From the NCBI GenBank assembly GCA_025769875.1, contig JAGFNK010000038.1, forward strand, positions 124,001 through 188,000: a stretch of 64,000 bases of DNA, read 5' to 3'. Origin of the DNA: Russula earlei. Taxonomy: Eukaryota > Basidiomycota > Agaricomycetes > Russulales > Russulaceae. The notes under the pieces were generated by a model. It had not been told where the DNA came from. It saw only the letters and a list, made by a program, of their open reading frames with translations, and ran no database searches. Below, one piece after another: positions 11,622 to 24,466 of this stretch; positions within the stretch are counted from its first letter, which is position 1, and every line of letters starts with the position of its first letter. The position numbers and the translations under genes were made by a program.

Positions 11622-13673
11622 ATGCTAGCCCGTTTGTTCAGGCGACAGGTCTCCCTCACGCCTTTGTATTTACAAAGATGCAACAGAGTGTTCGGCCATT
11701 CAGCCGTTCACTCCTTCCGTCGTCCGCGTATCTCAGTGGTGGGCGGCGGGGCACTCACAGCATCCCTGATTGTTGGCTTGGGTTACACTCTTAATGCTGA
11801 CGTCCCACCACCTTCCAAGGAACGTACGCCTACCCCGCTCCCCCAACTCATTTCATCGTATGTTGTCTATTCAATCTGTTCCATTCCCGGACTCGTCGAT
11901 GCTTCCCCCGCTTTGCTCGCTTTCTGCACATCCATACCCGGTTTGCGGCAGCTTACCGAGGCCTTCGTGCGGGTTACCTTCTTCACACAGGTTTGTTTTC
12001 GCCCTCTCGACGCGATTGATGGAAGAGTTGATAAACGACGTATGTAGTTTGTCGGTGGTGACACCGCACACGCATGCCTTCCGTTGATACGCAGGCTTCG
12101 CGCAGACAACAAGGGCGCACTGCTCGCGTACAGCGTGGAAGTTGATGAGACTGAAACAACTGGCGGAACTCGCTCCACGAGCGAGCCTGTACACCAGCAT
12201 ATCGTACAGGAGTTGCTCCGTTCCATTGATGTCGCGGCCGACTTCGAGGAGTCCCAAGCACGTGAGACGCCAGGTTCCGGCCGGAGAACTTGGGTCGCTA
12301 TCAAACTAGTAAGTTCCGGTTGTTGCTGTAATTGCGGCGAGCAACGTAATTGAGACGTGGTGGCTCGGCTATACGTAGAGCGCCCTCCTACCGAATCCAG
12401 CCGCTTTATTCCACTTATCCGCGTATCTTTCCTCGCTCCACACCCATAATGCAACACTATACCCCGGTTGCCCTTGCGTTGATGACCTTGCTGTCCTCAA
12501 GTTGAATGGCCCCCCACCTGGATCACCGCTCACCGCACAGGACCTGGTAGATTTACGGGAATTGAATGAAAGCCTCATCCGACTCTGTACTCGCGCTCGC
12601 GCTCGGGACGTACGCGTCATCGTAGACGCAGAATATAGCTGGTACCAAGTGCGTTCGCCTCGTCTATTACTTCGAGGATAATATTTCTTTACTCTGTGCA
12701 GCCGGCCGTCGATTCTATCTCATTTTCTCTGATGCGCGAATTCAATAGAGAATCTTCCTCACCCATGCGCTGGCTACCGTGGCCATTTTCTCGTTCAGTG
12801 CGCCCTCGTCCACCACCGCTCATCTATGTGACCTGCCAAGCCTACCTTCGGCGGTAAGTTCCCGTCCTTTTCCCCAGCTCCACTGAACGTAAGCATGATT
12901 GCTTTCCAGGACGCCTGAATATCTCGTGCAGTGTCTCCGAGATGCGGCTTCTAACCAATATGCTCTCGGAATCAAGCTCGTCCGCGGAGCTTACCATGAA
13001 CAAGAAGTCAAGGCCGACTCTCGCTCACTTTCTTTCACTACGGGTGCCTCATGGCCACCCGTTTTTACCAATAAGGTCGATACAGATGAGTGTTATGACG
13101 CAGCAGCTGCGGAGTTGATACGAGCAGTTGCAAACGTGGATGACCACGGGCCGCGGGTAGGAGTGCTGTTTGGATCCCATAACGCTGAGAGCTGCGCGAA
13201 GGTTCTCGACGCTCTCGTCGATGTGGGCCTGGCCACACGCGAGGACGGCGCGGTGAAGCTGGATGATCAAGCTGCGGAGCGTGTCAATCTTGCTCAGTTA
13301 TACGGTGCGTAGCGTCCGTCTTACTGATTGTGTGATAGGCAACGCTGATCGCGCATGTGGGTGATGAGGTATGAGCGACTCGCTCACCGATCGCCTTGCT
13401 ACATTAGTTAAAACCCCGGCCCCCTTCGTGATAAAGTACGTGCCTTATGGCGCGCTTCCTGAGGTACATGCCTCCGCCGCCTGTCAACGCTCCATCTTTT
13501 TCCTAACCGTATTTTAGGTAATGCCGTACCTATCCAGACGTGCTATCGAGAACAAATCTGTCCTTGGTGATGGACACGCTACAAAGGAGCGGCAGCAGGC
13601 ATTTGACGCTCTCTGGCAACGTTTGTTTGGGAGCTCAGATAAAGCCCATGCAACGCGGCATGGCCATGCTTGA
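11622..13673 (+). CDS. PUT1: Proline dehydrogenase (mitochondrial)
   Basis: Seven exons: 11622-11990, 12048-12308, 12379-12648, 12702-12853, 12910-13304, 13369-13463 and 13518-13673, total 565 aa. The N-terminus is Arg-rich and acid-free (MLARLFRRQVSL), a typical mitochondrial presequence, followed by a hydrophobic segment. The FAD-dependent PRODH barrel follows: VIVDAEYSWYQ, the substrate-binding block GIKLVRGAYHEQE, FGSHNAES, and near the C-terminus KYVPYG then MPYLSRRAIEN, whose paired arginines bind proline. Known reaction: L-proline to delta-1-pyrroline-5-carboxylate with electrons passed to ubiquinone, the first step of proline catabolism. All catalytic motifs are present, so it should be active. 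Confidence 0.95.
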
Positions 13674-14396
13674 TAGGGTATGCTATTAATAAGGACCGAA
13701 TAGTTGTGCAGTGCAGTCAAACTTTTAAGTCATGACGTTATAACCGATAATTCCTTTTATATCACCTAGCATTCTCTTAGGCGGGTGGGTATTTCCAAAC
13801 CGTACCATAGGATATTCAAGAAGAGTCTAAACATTTTCAATTGTTGAGTGATGTGTCACAACTGCGGGCTAATCATTGGTCCTTGTAAGCCTGATTAGGT
13901 GTCACCTTGGGAAGGATTTTCGTCTGAAAGACAACAAGCACATAGCAGTGGGACATCCCCAAACATAGCAATGCGATTATTGGTGCCGAGCAAAACGCCG
14001 TCACGCGCGTTATGATGTTTTATCAGGGTTGCGAAAAGCCGTGACCGCCTCATGACCCATAGCAGAGTGGTAGCGAACGTCGATACGGATGGGGAAAAAG
14101 TCAACCTGACGTCACGACTCCAAGTTAACAACCCACATATGGGTGCGAGGACAACACGCGGTTCGAAAGATCGATAGCGAACACAGCCGGGCCACATGTC
14201 CGTGGTGTGGAACAAGAGTCATTGCAGCATTGCACACTGCGCACACCTGCATTTCATCAATCAAAGGCACTGGCAGTGACGACAATCAGAGGTACGTAAA
14301 AAGTGTTAAAAGTACAAAAAGGAAAAAAAACGCTGATTAACATGCATTTCGGATCATTCGCCAAAGTCAAATTCATGAATCGATCTTACACTTACA
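13674..14396. other. Convergent intergenic region PUT1/CAND1
   Basis: About 720 bp between the stop codons of two convergent genes. No ORF, repeat or RNA fold recognised. It presumably holds both 3' UTRs and polyadenylation sites. Confidence 0.5.
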
Positions 14397-17300
14397 TCAC
14401 GCGCCGACGAGTTCGTGCAGCTCGTCACGCCACTCACCCTTCTTTAGTTCTGTCACCAACGCGTCAAACCTCGGCGCTGCACCTGTACTAGCAATCTTGC
14501 TCAGAGCCGCAATGGCGCGGAGCGTGCTTCTTTGAAGCTCCGCTGCCCTCTCCAGGTCTTGCTTGACCGTGTCCTTGCCAATCGTCGGGCCTTTCATGCT
14601 AGCCTCGAGCAGTGGCGTGGCCTCGCCCAGGCGCTGCGCGACCGCGGTCGGCGCGAGCGGTGCAAGACGGAACAGAATCATGTGACAGATAACCTTTATC
14701 TCATCAGAAACATCTGCGAGGCCGACGAGGACGTGTGTAAGCAGCTCGTTCAGGTCAAGCCTCGTCAAGGACGTGTCTAGCTGTAGCAGGGATGAGCAAA
14801 CATGTATCATGGTACAGCAAATGACGAGGCGGACCAGGGTGTAAAGTGTCTCGTAGGCCGTCTTGCGTGCCTCGAGGCCATCATCGACCTTGTGTTGCCA
14901 TGGACCCATCTGTACTGTGCGGACAAGTTCAGGCCTAATAGCCGTCTCATGGTATAACACGGGCAACAACGTGTACATGTGATCACGCAGAAGATGAGGC
15001 TTTGTACGTGCCGCTGCGTTGAGGACGCTCAGCGCGAGTTGGCGCACACCCTGTACATGGGACGTTAATAAAAATAAACTAGCTACATGGCATGAATTAC
15101 CAATTCTGCGTCCTCCATGAGTGACAAAAAGTCAATGATGTATTGGGCTAAAACTTCGTCGAAAGCAGGAGATGAGTCGGCAAATGTGTATCTGATCGCA
15201 GATAGCACAGTTATCCGAGTGGCGGCATTCCGGTCACGGATGCGGGCCTGAATGCATATCAGCATGGATCAGTATGACGATTATGAGCGCGCATACGTGA
15301 ACCTGAGGCAAGTATCGCGCAGGGTGAGTGGTGATAAGTTTGCCGATGCAGGCAGCTGCCACCCCCCGCGAGCTCTCGTCCGCGTTCTCAGAGTTTTCAA
15401 AGAGTGGAAGCCAGAGCGTTTCGGCGAGGTGCTCTAGATGACTCGTAGACGTGTGCGTTACGACCTCTTTTAATGCGTGGAGAGCAAGCAGTCGTTTCGA
15501 ATCATCCTGCTTGACAAGCTGAACAATGAAGGGAAGGAACAAATTAAGGTTCCCGATCGCGATATTACCTGATGATGATGCACTTGTAATTAGGCAACAA
15601 AAAGGAAAGGACGTTGAAAAGCTGACCTGCGGCGAAAGCCGCTGCCGTCCTGACATCTTCTTGATCTGATGCGAAGAGCTCGATGGCGCCATTGAAGACG
15701 TCTTGTTGAGGGGACATATCGCTGAGAGTTTGTCAGTAATCATTAGACGGTTTCATTGAATGAGGGCGCACATAAAGCGACCAATCTCTCCAAGAATTAG
15801 AAGAGCCATGGAAATATCTCGAGGATCTGAACGCTTCTGGAAATGGTGTCAGACAGTGGACTTCGCCGCCGGTATGGACTAACCTTGAGACTTTTTGAGA
15901 ACTCCGCAATCACACCCGCTGCTAGTGCGTGGTTGCTCTTGACGACTTGTGCGACGCATTTCGCAACGTTCGGATACGATATCTCTTTGGGCTTTTCTCG
16001 CATGCCTCGAGTGAGCGAGCTTACGACATGCGTGGCTATTTGAAAGTCTGCCTCAACGAGTGCCCCGAAGAACGCCAGCACAGAATCAAGTGCAACACCG
16101 GACGTAAGTGGCGAGTACGCGATGCCATACACATCCTCTAGAACTTCACGCTCGACTTCAGGGAAGGTGGACTTTGGTGAGAGCTGTAGGAGCAACGCAA
16201 AAAGTGAAAGTGCTTGGGACTGGAGTGAAATATCAGTAGTTGAAACGTATGACTTGAGTTGGGGAATAAGAGTGCGTAGAATATTCGCCGGAACGCCATT
16301 ATCATATCTGCTGACCACGATGAGTTACTGATAATCTGAGTTAATTGAAAGACCAAACCTCGAGAGAAGTACTGTCAAGCACTCGAAGATTTCTGCTTTA
16401 CCAGTCCTTCCGCTCTTTGTGAGTAGTTTGGTCGCCCATTCTGCGCAACCATCAACCCACACCTCGGTAACGTCGGCTTCGCGCGCAACGCGAGTGACAA
16501 CTTTAACGGCACCGTCTGTGCGGCCTGATGTGCGACGCACATATTCCCACTCTTGGCCTGCCTTGTCATGTACCGTGTCAGGCGCATTGAGCCATAGGTC
16601 TCCAACAATGTCCTCTGCGCATGATCGCACGTCCGCATCCGTCGCATGATTTGCAAGACGTGTGATTGCCTCTTGATAAACCAACTCTACCCAGTCTTGT
16701 CCTCTTACTGGCTTTAGAGCTCCAAGGAGGGAAGAAAACGCCTTAAATGCCTCGGACGCAACGCGCGGGTGCTTCTCACCGAGAGTCTTAAGGAGAACTG
16801 GTGTCAACACGGGCAATGAGTTCAAGAACGTTGGGGGTGGATGTGTAGAAAAGAAGGAAGAGATGAATTGTAAACAAGAAATATGTAACGTTGAGCCGGA
16901 CGTCGACGGAGGTTGTGATAGAGTTGTTTTAGATATCGATGCAATCAAGCCAGTCTGGCTTGAGAGAGAACCTGGAAGCACTTGCAGCAGTGTATGAAGA
17001 AGCCCGAAGCCTGCTTGTAAAGTTGCAGTCGACGTTCTTGGGGACTTCAACTGGTGTAGAAGAGCTTTAGCCAACGCAGGTACCTGAGATTGCAAAAGGG
17101 ACAAGGCTGTCTCTTCGAGGTCTGATCCGTCTGGGGTCCGCTTCCGCTTCACACCGACTGAGTCCCTGGTTTGTGGTCCTCCGCCATACAGCCGAGTTTG
17201 CGTTAGAAGGGTGACGTAGGTTGCCCATACTTCCAGGCGGACCGTATCCTCGCGGTCGCCGAACCGGGAGATGAGAACTAGAGACACCTCTTTGTATAAT

Positions 17301-18825
17301 GGGATTAATAGCTCGGGTCGCGTCGCGATGATAGAGGACAAAAGCTTCGTGGCAGAGCGACGAATTTTGTACGATTGATCCTCCTCGTCCGACCATCTGA
17401 AAGGCATTAGTAAGGTATAAGATTATACTTGGCCATCAACTTACTCGTCGAGTTCCCCATCGACATCGTCATCTTCGTCTAACATCTCCTCATCCTCGTC
17501 GTCACCACCCCCGGCATAATTCTTAATTGTCAGCCCATTGCATAAGGGATGACACAAATTCACGTACAGGGTCAAATTTGATGTATCTTGTCGCAACTTG
17601 TATGACCGTACCCAAAAAGGGGGTAACCTCAGCTGGCATTCTCAACACAATCGATTCCAAGGCCTGGAAAGAGTGAGTATAAAGGGCAAGATGATGGACG
17701 TTTGGAAGTCACCTGCAGTGCACCTTCTCGTAGTTCTTCGTCATCCCGATCAACAACACGGAGAATGCCAGGAATAATCGACCCAAGACCAGAAGAGAGC
17801 CTTTGCGGGGATGTACGAGCAATCGCAGCCACAAGGTTGACGGTTGTCCTCTGCTTGTCGAGTGGGGCAGAAAGTTGCAAATTAGGGTTAATTACTGTTG
17901 ACAGCAGTTGCGCGGATCGCTCTGGAGCCGACAGAGGGACAAACTGCGCAAGGGTAACGATTGCTCGCTTTCGTACGGCGGGCCGCGTATGGGTGAGTAG
18001 TGGGGTGATGGTCTGTATCGGTGGAGGCGAAAGAGAGAGACTCGAGACATAGGTAGGGAAATGTGTGACTAGAATGGAGAGGATGGAGAGCGTCTCCAGG
18101 AGGGTATCGGGAGGAATTCCCGGCTGCAAACAAATGCTATCAGCTATCAGATTTCTGAATTCACATCAACGACGTGCGTACAGTGGCAAGCTGCGCCAAC
18201 AACTTAGGAGTAAGCTTTGCGCATGCTTTCACTGCAACCGTGCCTTCAGTTGGAAGTTCGGCAGTGATCGTCTTGAGAGCTACCAACTCGTGTCACTTGG
18301 AAGTCTGAGCGAAGCGGGTTGACGTGAAATATACCTAGACCAGAGATGTCACGAAGTTCTTCGTCGGTACTTGATGAAAATTCTGTGAGTTTATCTACGA
18401 CGAGCTCCATTTGCGACTCCCGGATGATTTTGATCAGCTGTCCCAGACTCGATCAAGGGTCAGGTATAGTTGAAAGGTCAGAAGTGATAGGACTCACCAC
18501 TTCACGGCCTGGTTCTTGACTTCGGAGATCTTGTCCTCTACTAACTGCAAAACCTGTCCTAAGACTTTAAGCTCTACTGATTCATCCCCAAGAAAAGCTT
18601 GAGGATCCTGTTTGATTTCCTTCATGAGGTCGCTCAATCCCATATATCTATTCAAATCGGTGTTTCAGAAAACAGGAGATTGCATGTAAGCGTAGGGTGC
18701 GAGTACCGAAAGTCCTGATCTTGGGATTGCATCTAGTACGATGGTTATCTCATGTGCAATCAAGATATACAGCAAGTGCCGCACACCTTCTCGACGAATC
18801 CCGTCATGAGATATGTCTTTGTCAT
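14397..18825 (-). CDS. CAND1: Cullin-associated NEDD8-dissociated protein (TIP120/CAND1)
   Basis: At least ten exons. The first three are 18787-18825, 18707-18732 and one starting at 18647; they join to MTKTYLMTGFVEK, MQSQDQDFR, then YMGLSDLMKEIKQDP, matching the CAND1 N-terminus. Large HEAT-repeat exons follow (about 17630-18130, 16325-17407, 15797-16318), and the last runs from about 15047 to the stop at 14397-14399. An acidic stretch (DEDEEMLDEDDD, about 17460-17510) followed by SDEEDQSYKIRR is a CAND1 hallmark. Known role: HEAT solenoid that wraps un-neddylated cullin-RBX1 and exchanges substrate receptors of SCF-type ubiquitin ligases. Overall size fits the about 1,200-residue family. 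Internal exon borders are only partly resolved. Confidence 0.92.
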
Positions 18826-19001
18826 GGCGGAGAGATGGAAAGTGTGATGATGAACCGGCAGAAAGGAGGCGCGATTGTGGGCCGACAATGGTCCACGTGA
18901 GCCCCGAGCGCTCGGGAGGAGCGAACGCGTCGTCGAAGCGGTGCGACATTTGGTTGAGCTCACGTTCAATGTTCGCAAAGGTAATGAATAACACAACACG
19001 A

Positions 19002-19644
19002 CTACAACCAACCAGCCCGGCGAAGTAAGGTACGTGTTCGCGACGTATCCGGCTTTATCTCCCCATTCAATGGTGCGAAATGCTTCCTAATGCGCGGGCC
19101 AATGCCAATGCAGAATATTACAGGATAGAACAACCCCTCTTTCTGTAAGGCAGATAGCGTTTAGCGTCACAGATTACCGAGTCCTTGGTAGAGCTCAATA
19201 CCTGTCGAGTCTGTCCACGTTTGACACTATTGCTGGACACTTTCCCCAGATACCAATTTCCTCCCTCGGTTCGTATCCATACAGTGTCACCCGGCTGAAT
19301 AACGATCAGCATCCATTCCCGGCGACAGGATAATATCTTTAGCTGACTCGGAACGTGTAAAGCCACGGGTCGTCGAGGTCGTCCGGACCTGCCTCCAGGG
19401 TTGCGAGTTGCAAGTCTGCTTCTTCATCTGCGGGACCGGAGCCGGACGTGTTGAACGGATCAGATAACTCGCTACTCTCACGAGCCGGCCCCCTTATTGA
19501 ATTCTGAGACGGTTGTCTGCGCCTCGGTGACATCAAGGATCGAGAGTTGGGATCGGCGTCGTACAGAGGCGACCTTATCGAACGACCTGCGTGTTGGTCT
19601 TTGGTGGTTATTAAATTGTTGTCCCATTGCACAGTGCGATCCAT
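19002..19644 (-). CDS. Small protein with a Tudor/SH3-like C-terminal region (176 aa)
   Basis: Exons 19348-19644, 19202-19294 and 19002-19142, all phase 0, total 176 aa. The N-terminal 90 residues are polar, with Ser/Arg-rich and acidic stretches, and look disordered. From about residue 100 the sequence DTVWIRTEGGNWYLGKV reads like the first strands of an SH3/Tudor-type barrel. It continues in exon 3 with GLFYPVIF and HFAPLNGEIKPDT and ends in GWL. The fold is inferred from the strand-like pattern, not from a search. It lies 176 bp upstream of the CAND1 start on the same strand. Clean three-exon joining supports a real gene; the function is unknown. Confidence 0.65.
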
Positions 19645-21529
19645 GTTTTGTGAGTCTCAAAAGGTATTGTCTGGGTCAGTGGCTGGCTGGAGAATGACAG
19701 TTGACGGACAATAGGCCTTATATACCGAATAATGTGCAGTGTGGCCAGGTGACATGGGACACAAGGAACAAAGGGTATTTGTTCCCCCCAAAAGCCCGAC
19801 TCATGCAAACGTGAAGGTCGGAAAGTATTGCAATACAGCTTACAACGCCGCTGACAGTGCCGGTATGACGTTGGGTAGACCTGATCCTACCAGGCTATCC
19901 CTGGCAGGATCGCACTCTCAAATCCCATGGATATTCACAAGTCGGTGTACCTCAAGGACAAAGGATGGATACACAATAAGAACCAGTTTCCTCATATAAA
20001 GGATCAAATAACAATTACCCAATAATGCAAAGGACTCTTTTCGGCATCAAAGGCCAACAGATGATGATGTCCATGGGGCTAAGATTGGTTTCTGACTCGG
20101 ATGGCAATTTCGGTGTCTCTCCCCGGGCCAGCACTGACTCTTACTGTGATACATCCCGACATCGGGACATCCAAGGTGATACCAAGAATCAAAACAAATG
20201 ATGGCCGTCATGAAATCACTTCGCAAAGCGTGAAGTGGACTGATGGATGCCGAGCTGAATTGCCATGCAGACACCATACCCGGCGTGGGCGTACAAAGCG
20301 CGAAATGTGGCGTGGTCAAGAACAAGTACAAGGATCTATTGTCCTCGATGCTTCTTCTTAGTGGCCCCGCCAATGATATACTTTGAACAAGACGACGACG
20401 CATGTGCTAATGCGAGTGAGTGAATTCAACATTGGCCACGACAAGACATTCATGAACTCGCAGGTGGTTTCTATGCGCGGAAGAGACGGGGCCGATGGAG
20501 ATTATGCACCAACACCGTCGCCTCAAGAATGTAACCTTGGCACAAACTGAACAGCCCTGCCAGTGCGGCTCTGCGCCGTCATGCCGTTCCGAAAGGTTCG
20601 TGGTCGGGTGGCGCCCAACTCAAACAAATGGGGCACAAAGGCCCAGTTCCAGATAGTAACACCACTTTGTCGATGACGCTGAGATTGAGTGGGAAAGCAT
20701 CATCTTGAACACTTTCCCTAGCGTGAGTCCCGCGCCTAACAGCGGTGCGACGAGGTATCTCTCGATAACATCTCGTATACCTAATTATCATCAGTCCAAG
20801 TTGGCTGGCTTACTGCCGCGGATATCAACGCCCCCTACGACCGTGGATTCAAAAAAAGCCCCCCACCCAAACCCTCCATCTCCATAAACGTGCTCGTGGT
20901 AAGGCCAGATAGGAGTATTTATCGAGGAAAAGCCATGCGTAACGCCCCCCTTCCACAGCGAGCAATGAATGAAATCAGTGCCAGACCTCACGTACAGATT
21001 ACCGAAATAACCACAGCATGGCCTGCCACAGGGCATGTGGCTGATTTCGACTCCAGGTGTACAGTACATGTGTATGGCCAGTGATCCCCACATGGCGTGA
21101 AGGCGTGAAGGCGTGAAGATCTCGAGAACCACATCCACTCCACACCTATATCACCAGCTGACACGGCTGTTTGGGTATATGTACGACTATGGGCTTCCAG
21201 CATCACGCGCCCAAACAGTCCGAACGGCGCAAAAACCATCACGGCACGGGCGTAAGGCACAGTACAGCGACCCGGTGAACGGGTGTTTGTTTCAGGTCAC
21301 GCTATGCAATGGCTTGAGCATGCCGCCAAGATAGGCTAGCAGTTCCGGGGTAGACGCCAGCGGGCTTCAAATTTGAGTGCAATGAGGAAGATGTGGATAT
21401 TGGCACCAGACATAATACACAAAACTGCGGGGTCGTTAATGAGGGCGTCAAAGCGATCCGATAAAATAAACAAAAAAAAAGGTGATAGCGTAGCCACGGC
21501 GCGTAAATGTCCCATTTTCTGGGACGTTA
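19645..21529. other. 1.9-kb intergenic region
   Basis: No supported gene. At about 21094-21117 the octamer GGCGTGAA is repeated three times in tandem. Other frames look like chance. Confidence 0.5.
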
Positions 21530-23287
21530 TCATGCACCATCGGCACCTGACGGGTCGAGCTCGTCAACCAGAGTGGGATGTTAGCGTGGCCAAAGGACTC
21601 ACCACTTTCCTGGGTCCATTCTTCATGCTTCCTAATATCTTCTTGGCTGACCGTTGGCCGTACACTCTCTATCGACTTGACAAAGTCGGTGAAACGTAAT
21701 GATGGCTCCTGCAACTCGTCACTCTCCACCTGTGTCCAGTTCTTCTCGACTGCATCTGGATCGCCAGGTGAGCATGGGGTCCATTTTATAATGGCTGAGT
21801 CTGGCTCGGGCTGAACAGGCTTGAAATGTGTGGCAGATAGGACTTTCCGGACTGGCTGCATGAGAGCGTCGCGCACAACGACGGCGATATCAGATCCAGA
21901 GTAACTAATACGTGAAGCTGAGCCAAATGAGAACTTGGGCCACATCACTCGTACACGTACCCCTCGGAGCGTACTGCTAATGAACGGTAATCTTTTGGCG
22001 TGAGCTCACATGGGGTTGATCCGATATGTATCTCGAACATGTGCTTCCTAGCGTCGGTGCCAGGGAGAGGGATATATATTCGCTTTTCGAATCTCCGAAA
22101 ACGACCAAGTTAGCTTTCAAAAACCCCTTGGTTGGAAAAAAGCTCACCGTCGCTTGATAGCGGGGTCTAATTGCCATGGAATGTTTGTGGCACCGAGTAC
22201 AAGGACACCGGTGTCGTCGTGGCCGACGCCGTTCATTTGAACGAGAAATTCCGTTTTGATCCGCCGTGAGCCCTCGGACTCTCCCTCATTGCGGGTACCT
22301 GCAAGCGAGTCCACCTCATCTATGAAGATAATAGCAGGTTTTGATTCTCGCGCCATCTGAAAGAGTTGCTTAACGAGTCTGCAACAGTGGCACTCGCGTG
22401 AGCGTCGGGGTACAAGTTCACGTCCGAACGCAAAGAGACCATTCGCGTACCGCTCCGAATCGCCCTGCCACTTGCTAACCAGGTCACTAGAACTGACACT
22501 GAAGAACGTGCTCTTTGCCTCCGTCGCCACAGCTTTGGCGAGGTAGCTCTTCCCGGTACCTGGAGGCCCGTAAAGCAAGATGCCTCGCCAAGGCGTGCGC
22601 TTGCCTGTGAACAAATGGGGAAACTTGATGGGCAAGATGACGGCCTCTTTCAACGCCTCTTTGGCCACTTCCAGCCCCGCAACGTCATCCCAGCGGATGT
22701 TGGGCTTGTCCACGAGGATCGCACTCGTAAGACCGGCGCGGAGCTTTTTCACCTCAGGATCATGGTCGCCATCCTCATCGTCCTTCCTGAGATACCGCGC
22801 GAATCGCGTCCTCGTTCTGCACAGCGCAAAGGGAAAACGAAATGGTATGAGAACTCACTTCTTTCCTTCACCACCTGTTCCTCCATTCGCCATCCCGTTC
22901 GCTCCTATCGCCCGCCTCGCCCGCTTTTCGCTTGTCTGCGACAGGTGCTCCTTAAGCTGTTCGGCGCGACCGAGATACTCCCCAATCTTGGCTTTGATCA
23001 GGCCTTTCGACCGCTCGTTCTTCTCATCTATACATTGATTTTTGTTTCCTATTCGGCGGTACAACGAAAGTATGACGTAGAAGAGACCGACATTTAAGTG
23101 CAAGCATGAAATAGTCGAGGGCATTCTGGTACTGCTTGTACGCCTCGGGGTAGTTCTGCTTCTTGTCTTCCTCGATTGCGATCTGCACGAGCTCGATTGC
23201 ACGCTGGGAATGAATATGGTATCATCAGCCCAGAGTACGGATGATACATTAGTGTGGGATGTTTACATCTAAGTTGGCGCTTGACAT
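21530..23287 (-). CDS. VPS4: AAA-ATPase Vps4 (ESCRT-III disassembly)
   Basis: Starts MSSANLD (23267-23287), then an exon with the MIT-domain helices ([17 protein letters not shown]) and a linker with a coiled-coil segment ([13 protein letters not shown]). The AAA domain has Walker A GPPGTGKS, the pore-loop region after [11 protein letters not shown], Walker [11 protein letters not shown], sensor [10 protein letters not shown] and the arginine finger pair in IKRRFEKR. The beta domain and C-terminal helix follow. The last exon is tiny and ends WTQESGADGA (stop at 21530-21532), close to the usual Vps4 tail. Known role: hexameric ATPase recruited through its MIT domain to dismantle ESCRT-III in multivesicular body formation, cytokinesis and membrane repair. 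All catalytic residues are present. At least seven exons; the borders around 22377-22480 include one intron. Confidence 0.95.
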
Positions 23288-24466
23288 GACGACGGAAGAA
23301 GATGGATGACTTACAGTCAAGAGAGGCAGTGGCTTCAAGGGAATCACGGTCACGCCGGATCCGGATGAGCAGCATTAATTAATAATTTTGATATCTTATA
23401 GTTACTCCGGACAACCCCGGGCCGTCCCGACTTGGCAATCGGACCTTGGGTCCTACCGCAACACGCTCGGCAACCTGGCCGTCATCGTCCACCAGGACGG
23501 AGCTGTCTGATTCATGATTTACTGGAAATATCGGCTTACTTTCTGCGCTGCAATCGAGGACATGAAACAGGGACTGAGCGGCGAACATTCGGAACCGACT
23601 CCAGGGGAACACCAGTGCTACAATTGTATGAACAGTAAAAGGTTGCGCGACGTCGCCGAGAGAGGCTACGTCTCAAGGCAATCAAATTGGAAGCACCGAG
23701 GAGATCGCAGGGGGTATCTTGATCTTATCCGCATCGTAAATCGAAGGACGAATCAGAAACGAAAACGAAGCCAACTTGGCGCGCCGAACGCACGAACAAC
23801 GGGGTTATTAGGTACGTAGTCGCTAAAACACCTCTCCACGTTCCTGCACAAGTATTCCACAAATCATCAGTTGACCTTCTTGGAAGGGTCTGAACCGATA
23901 ACCGGCATTTTCCAATGATAATTCTTGGCTCTCACACGTTCTTGTTTGGATGAGAAGATTCTATCCCTTCTGTGTAGAATATCATGCTCATTCGATATCC
24001 GACAACGTTTGGGGCTGGATGAGGGTCAGATGGTTTTGCAACATGCGTAATTCGGTCCAAATGAGCACCAAACGCCGTAGGACCAGCAAACGAAGAATGC
24101 CGCATAGCCCACACCGCGCACCAGGTCCACGCAGCAGATTTGTTTGTTTACACATCTAACATCCCGAAATTGCATAATCCCCTCAAGGCAACAAGTACGG
24201 ATTGTACCTAGATCGATCCAAATATTATTTCTACCCAGTATACTCCCATGGCAGCAAATATGCATCGACTGCGATGCATGACGGGAGGAGGTTCCAATGC
24301 TCAGTCAGAACTGTGGGCGACACAGGGCCTCACAACCCGACACTAATGAAAGAAGTACACCGAGGTGACGAACCCAACGCAATCAGAAGGACATGGATCC
24401 CGGCGCTGGATACGGGGAAGGAAAAGTGGAAGAAACAAAACGTAAACGCCATCCAAAGCAACTGCT
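23288..24466. other. Intergenic region VPS4/kinase
   Basis: About 1.2 kb with no supported gene, RNA or repeat. It would contain the VPS4 promoter and the 3' UTR of the kinase gene. Confidence 0.5.

Noticed and set aside
21361..21529. Extended VPS4 C-terminus (unspliced frame continuing past the GESFGHAN segment)
   Set aside because: A GTGAGT donor and CCCGTCAG acceptor produce the short ADGA tail typical of Vps4; the unspliced extension has no family counterpart.
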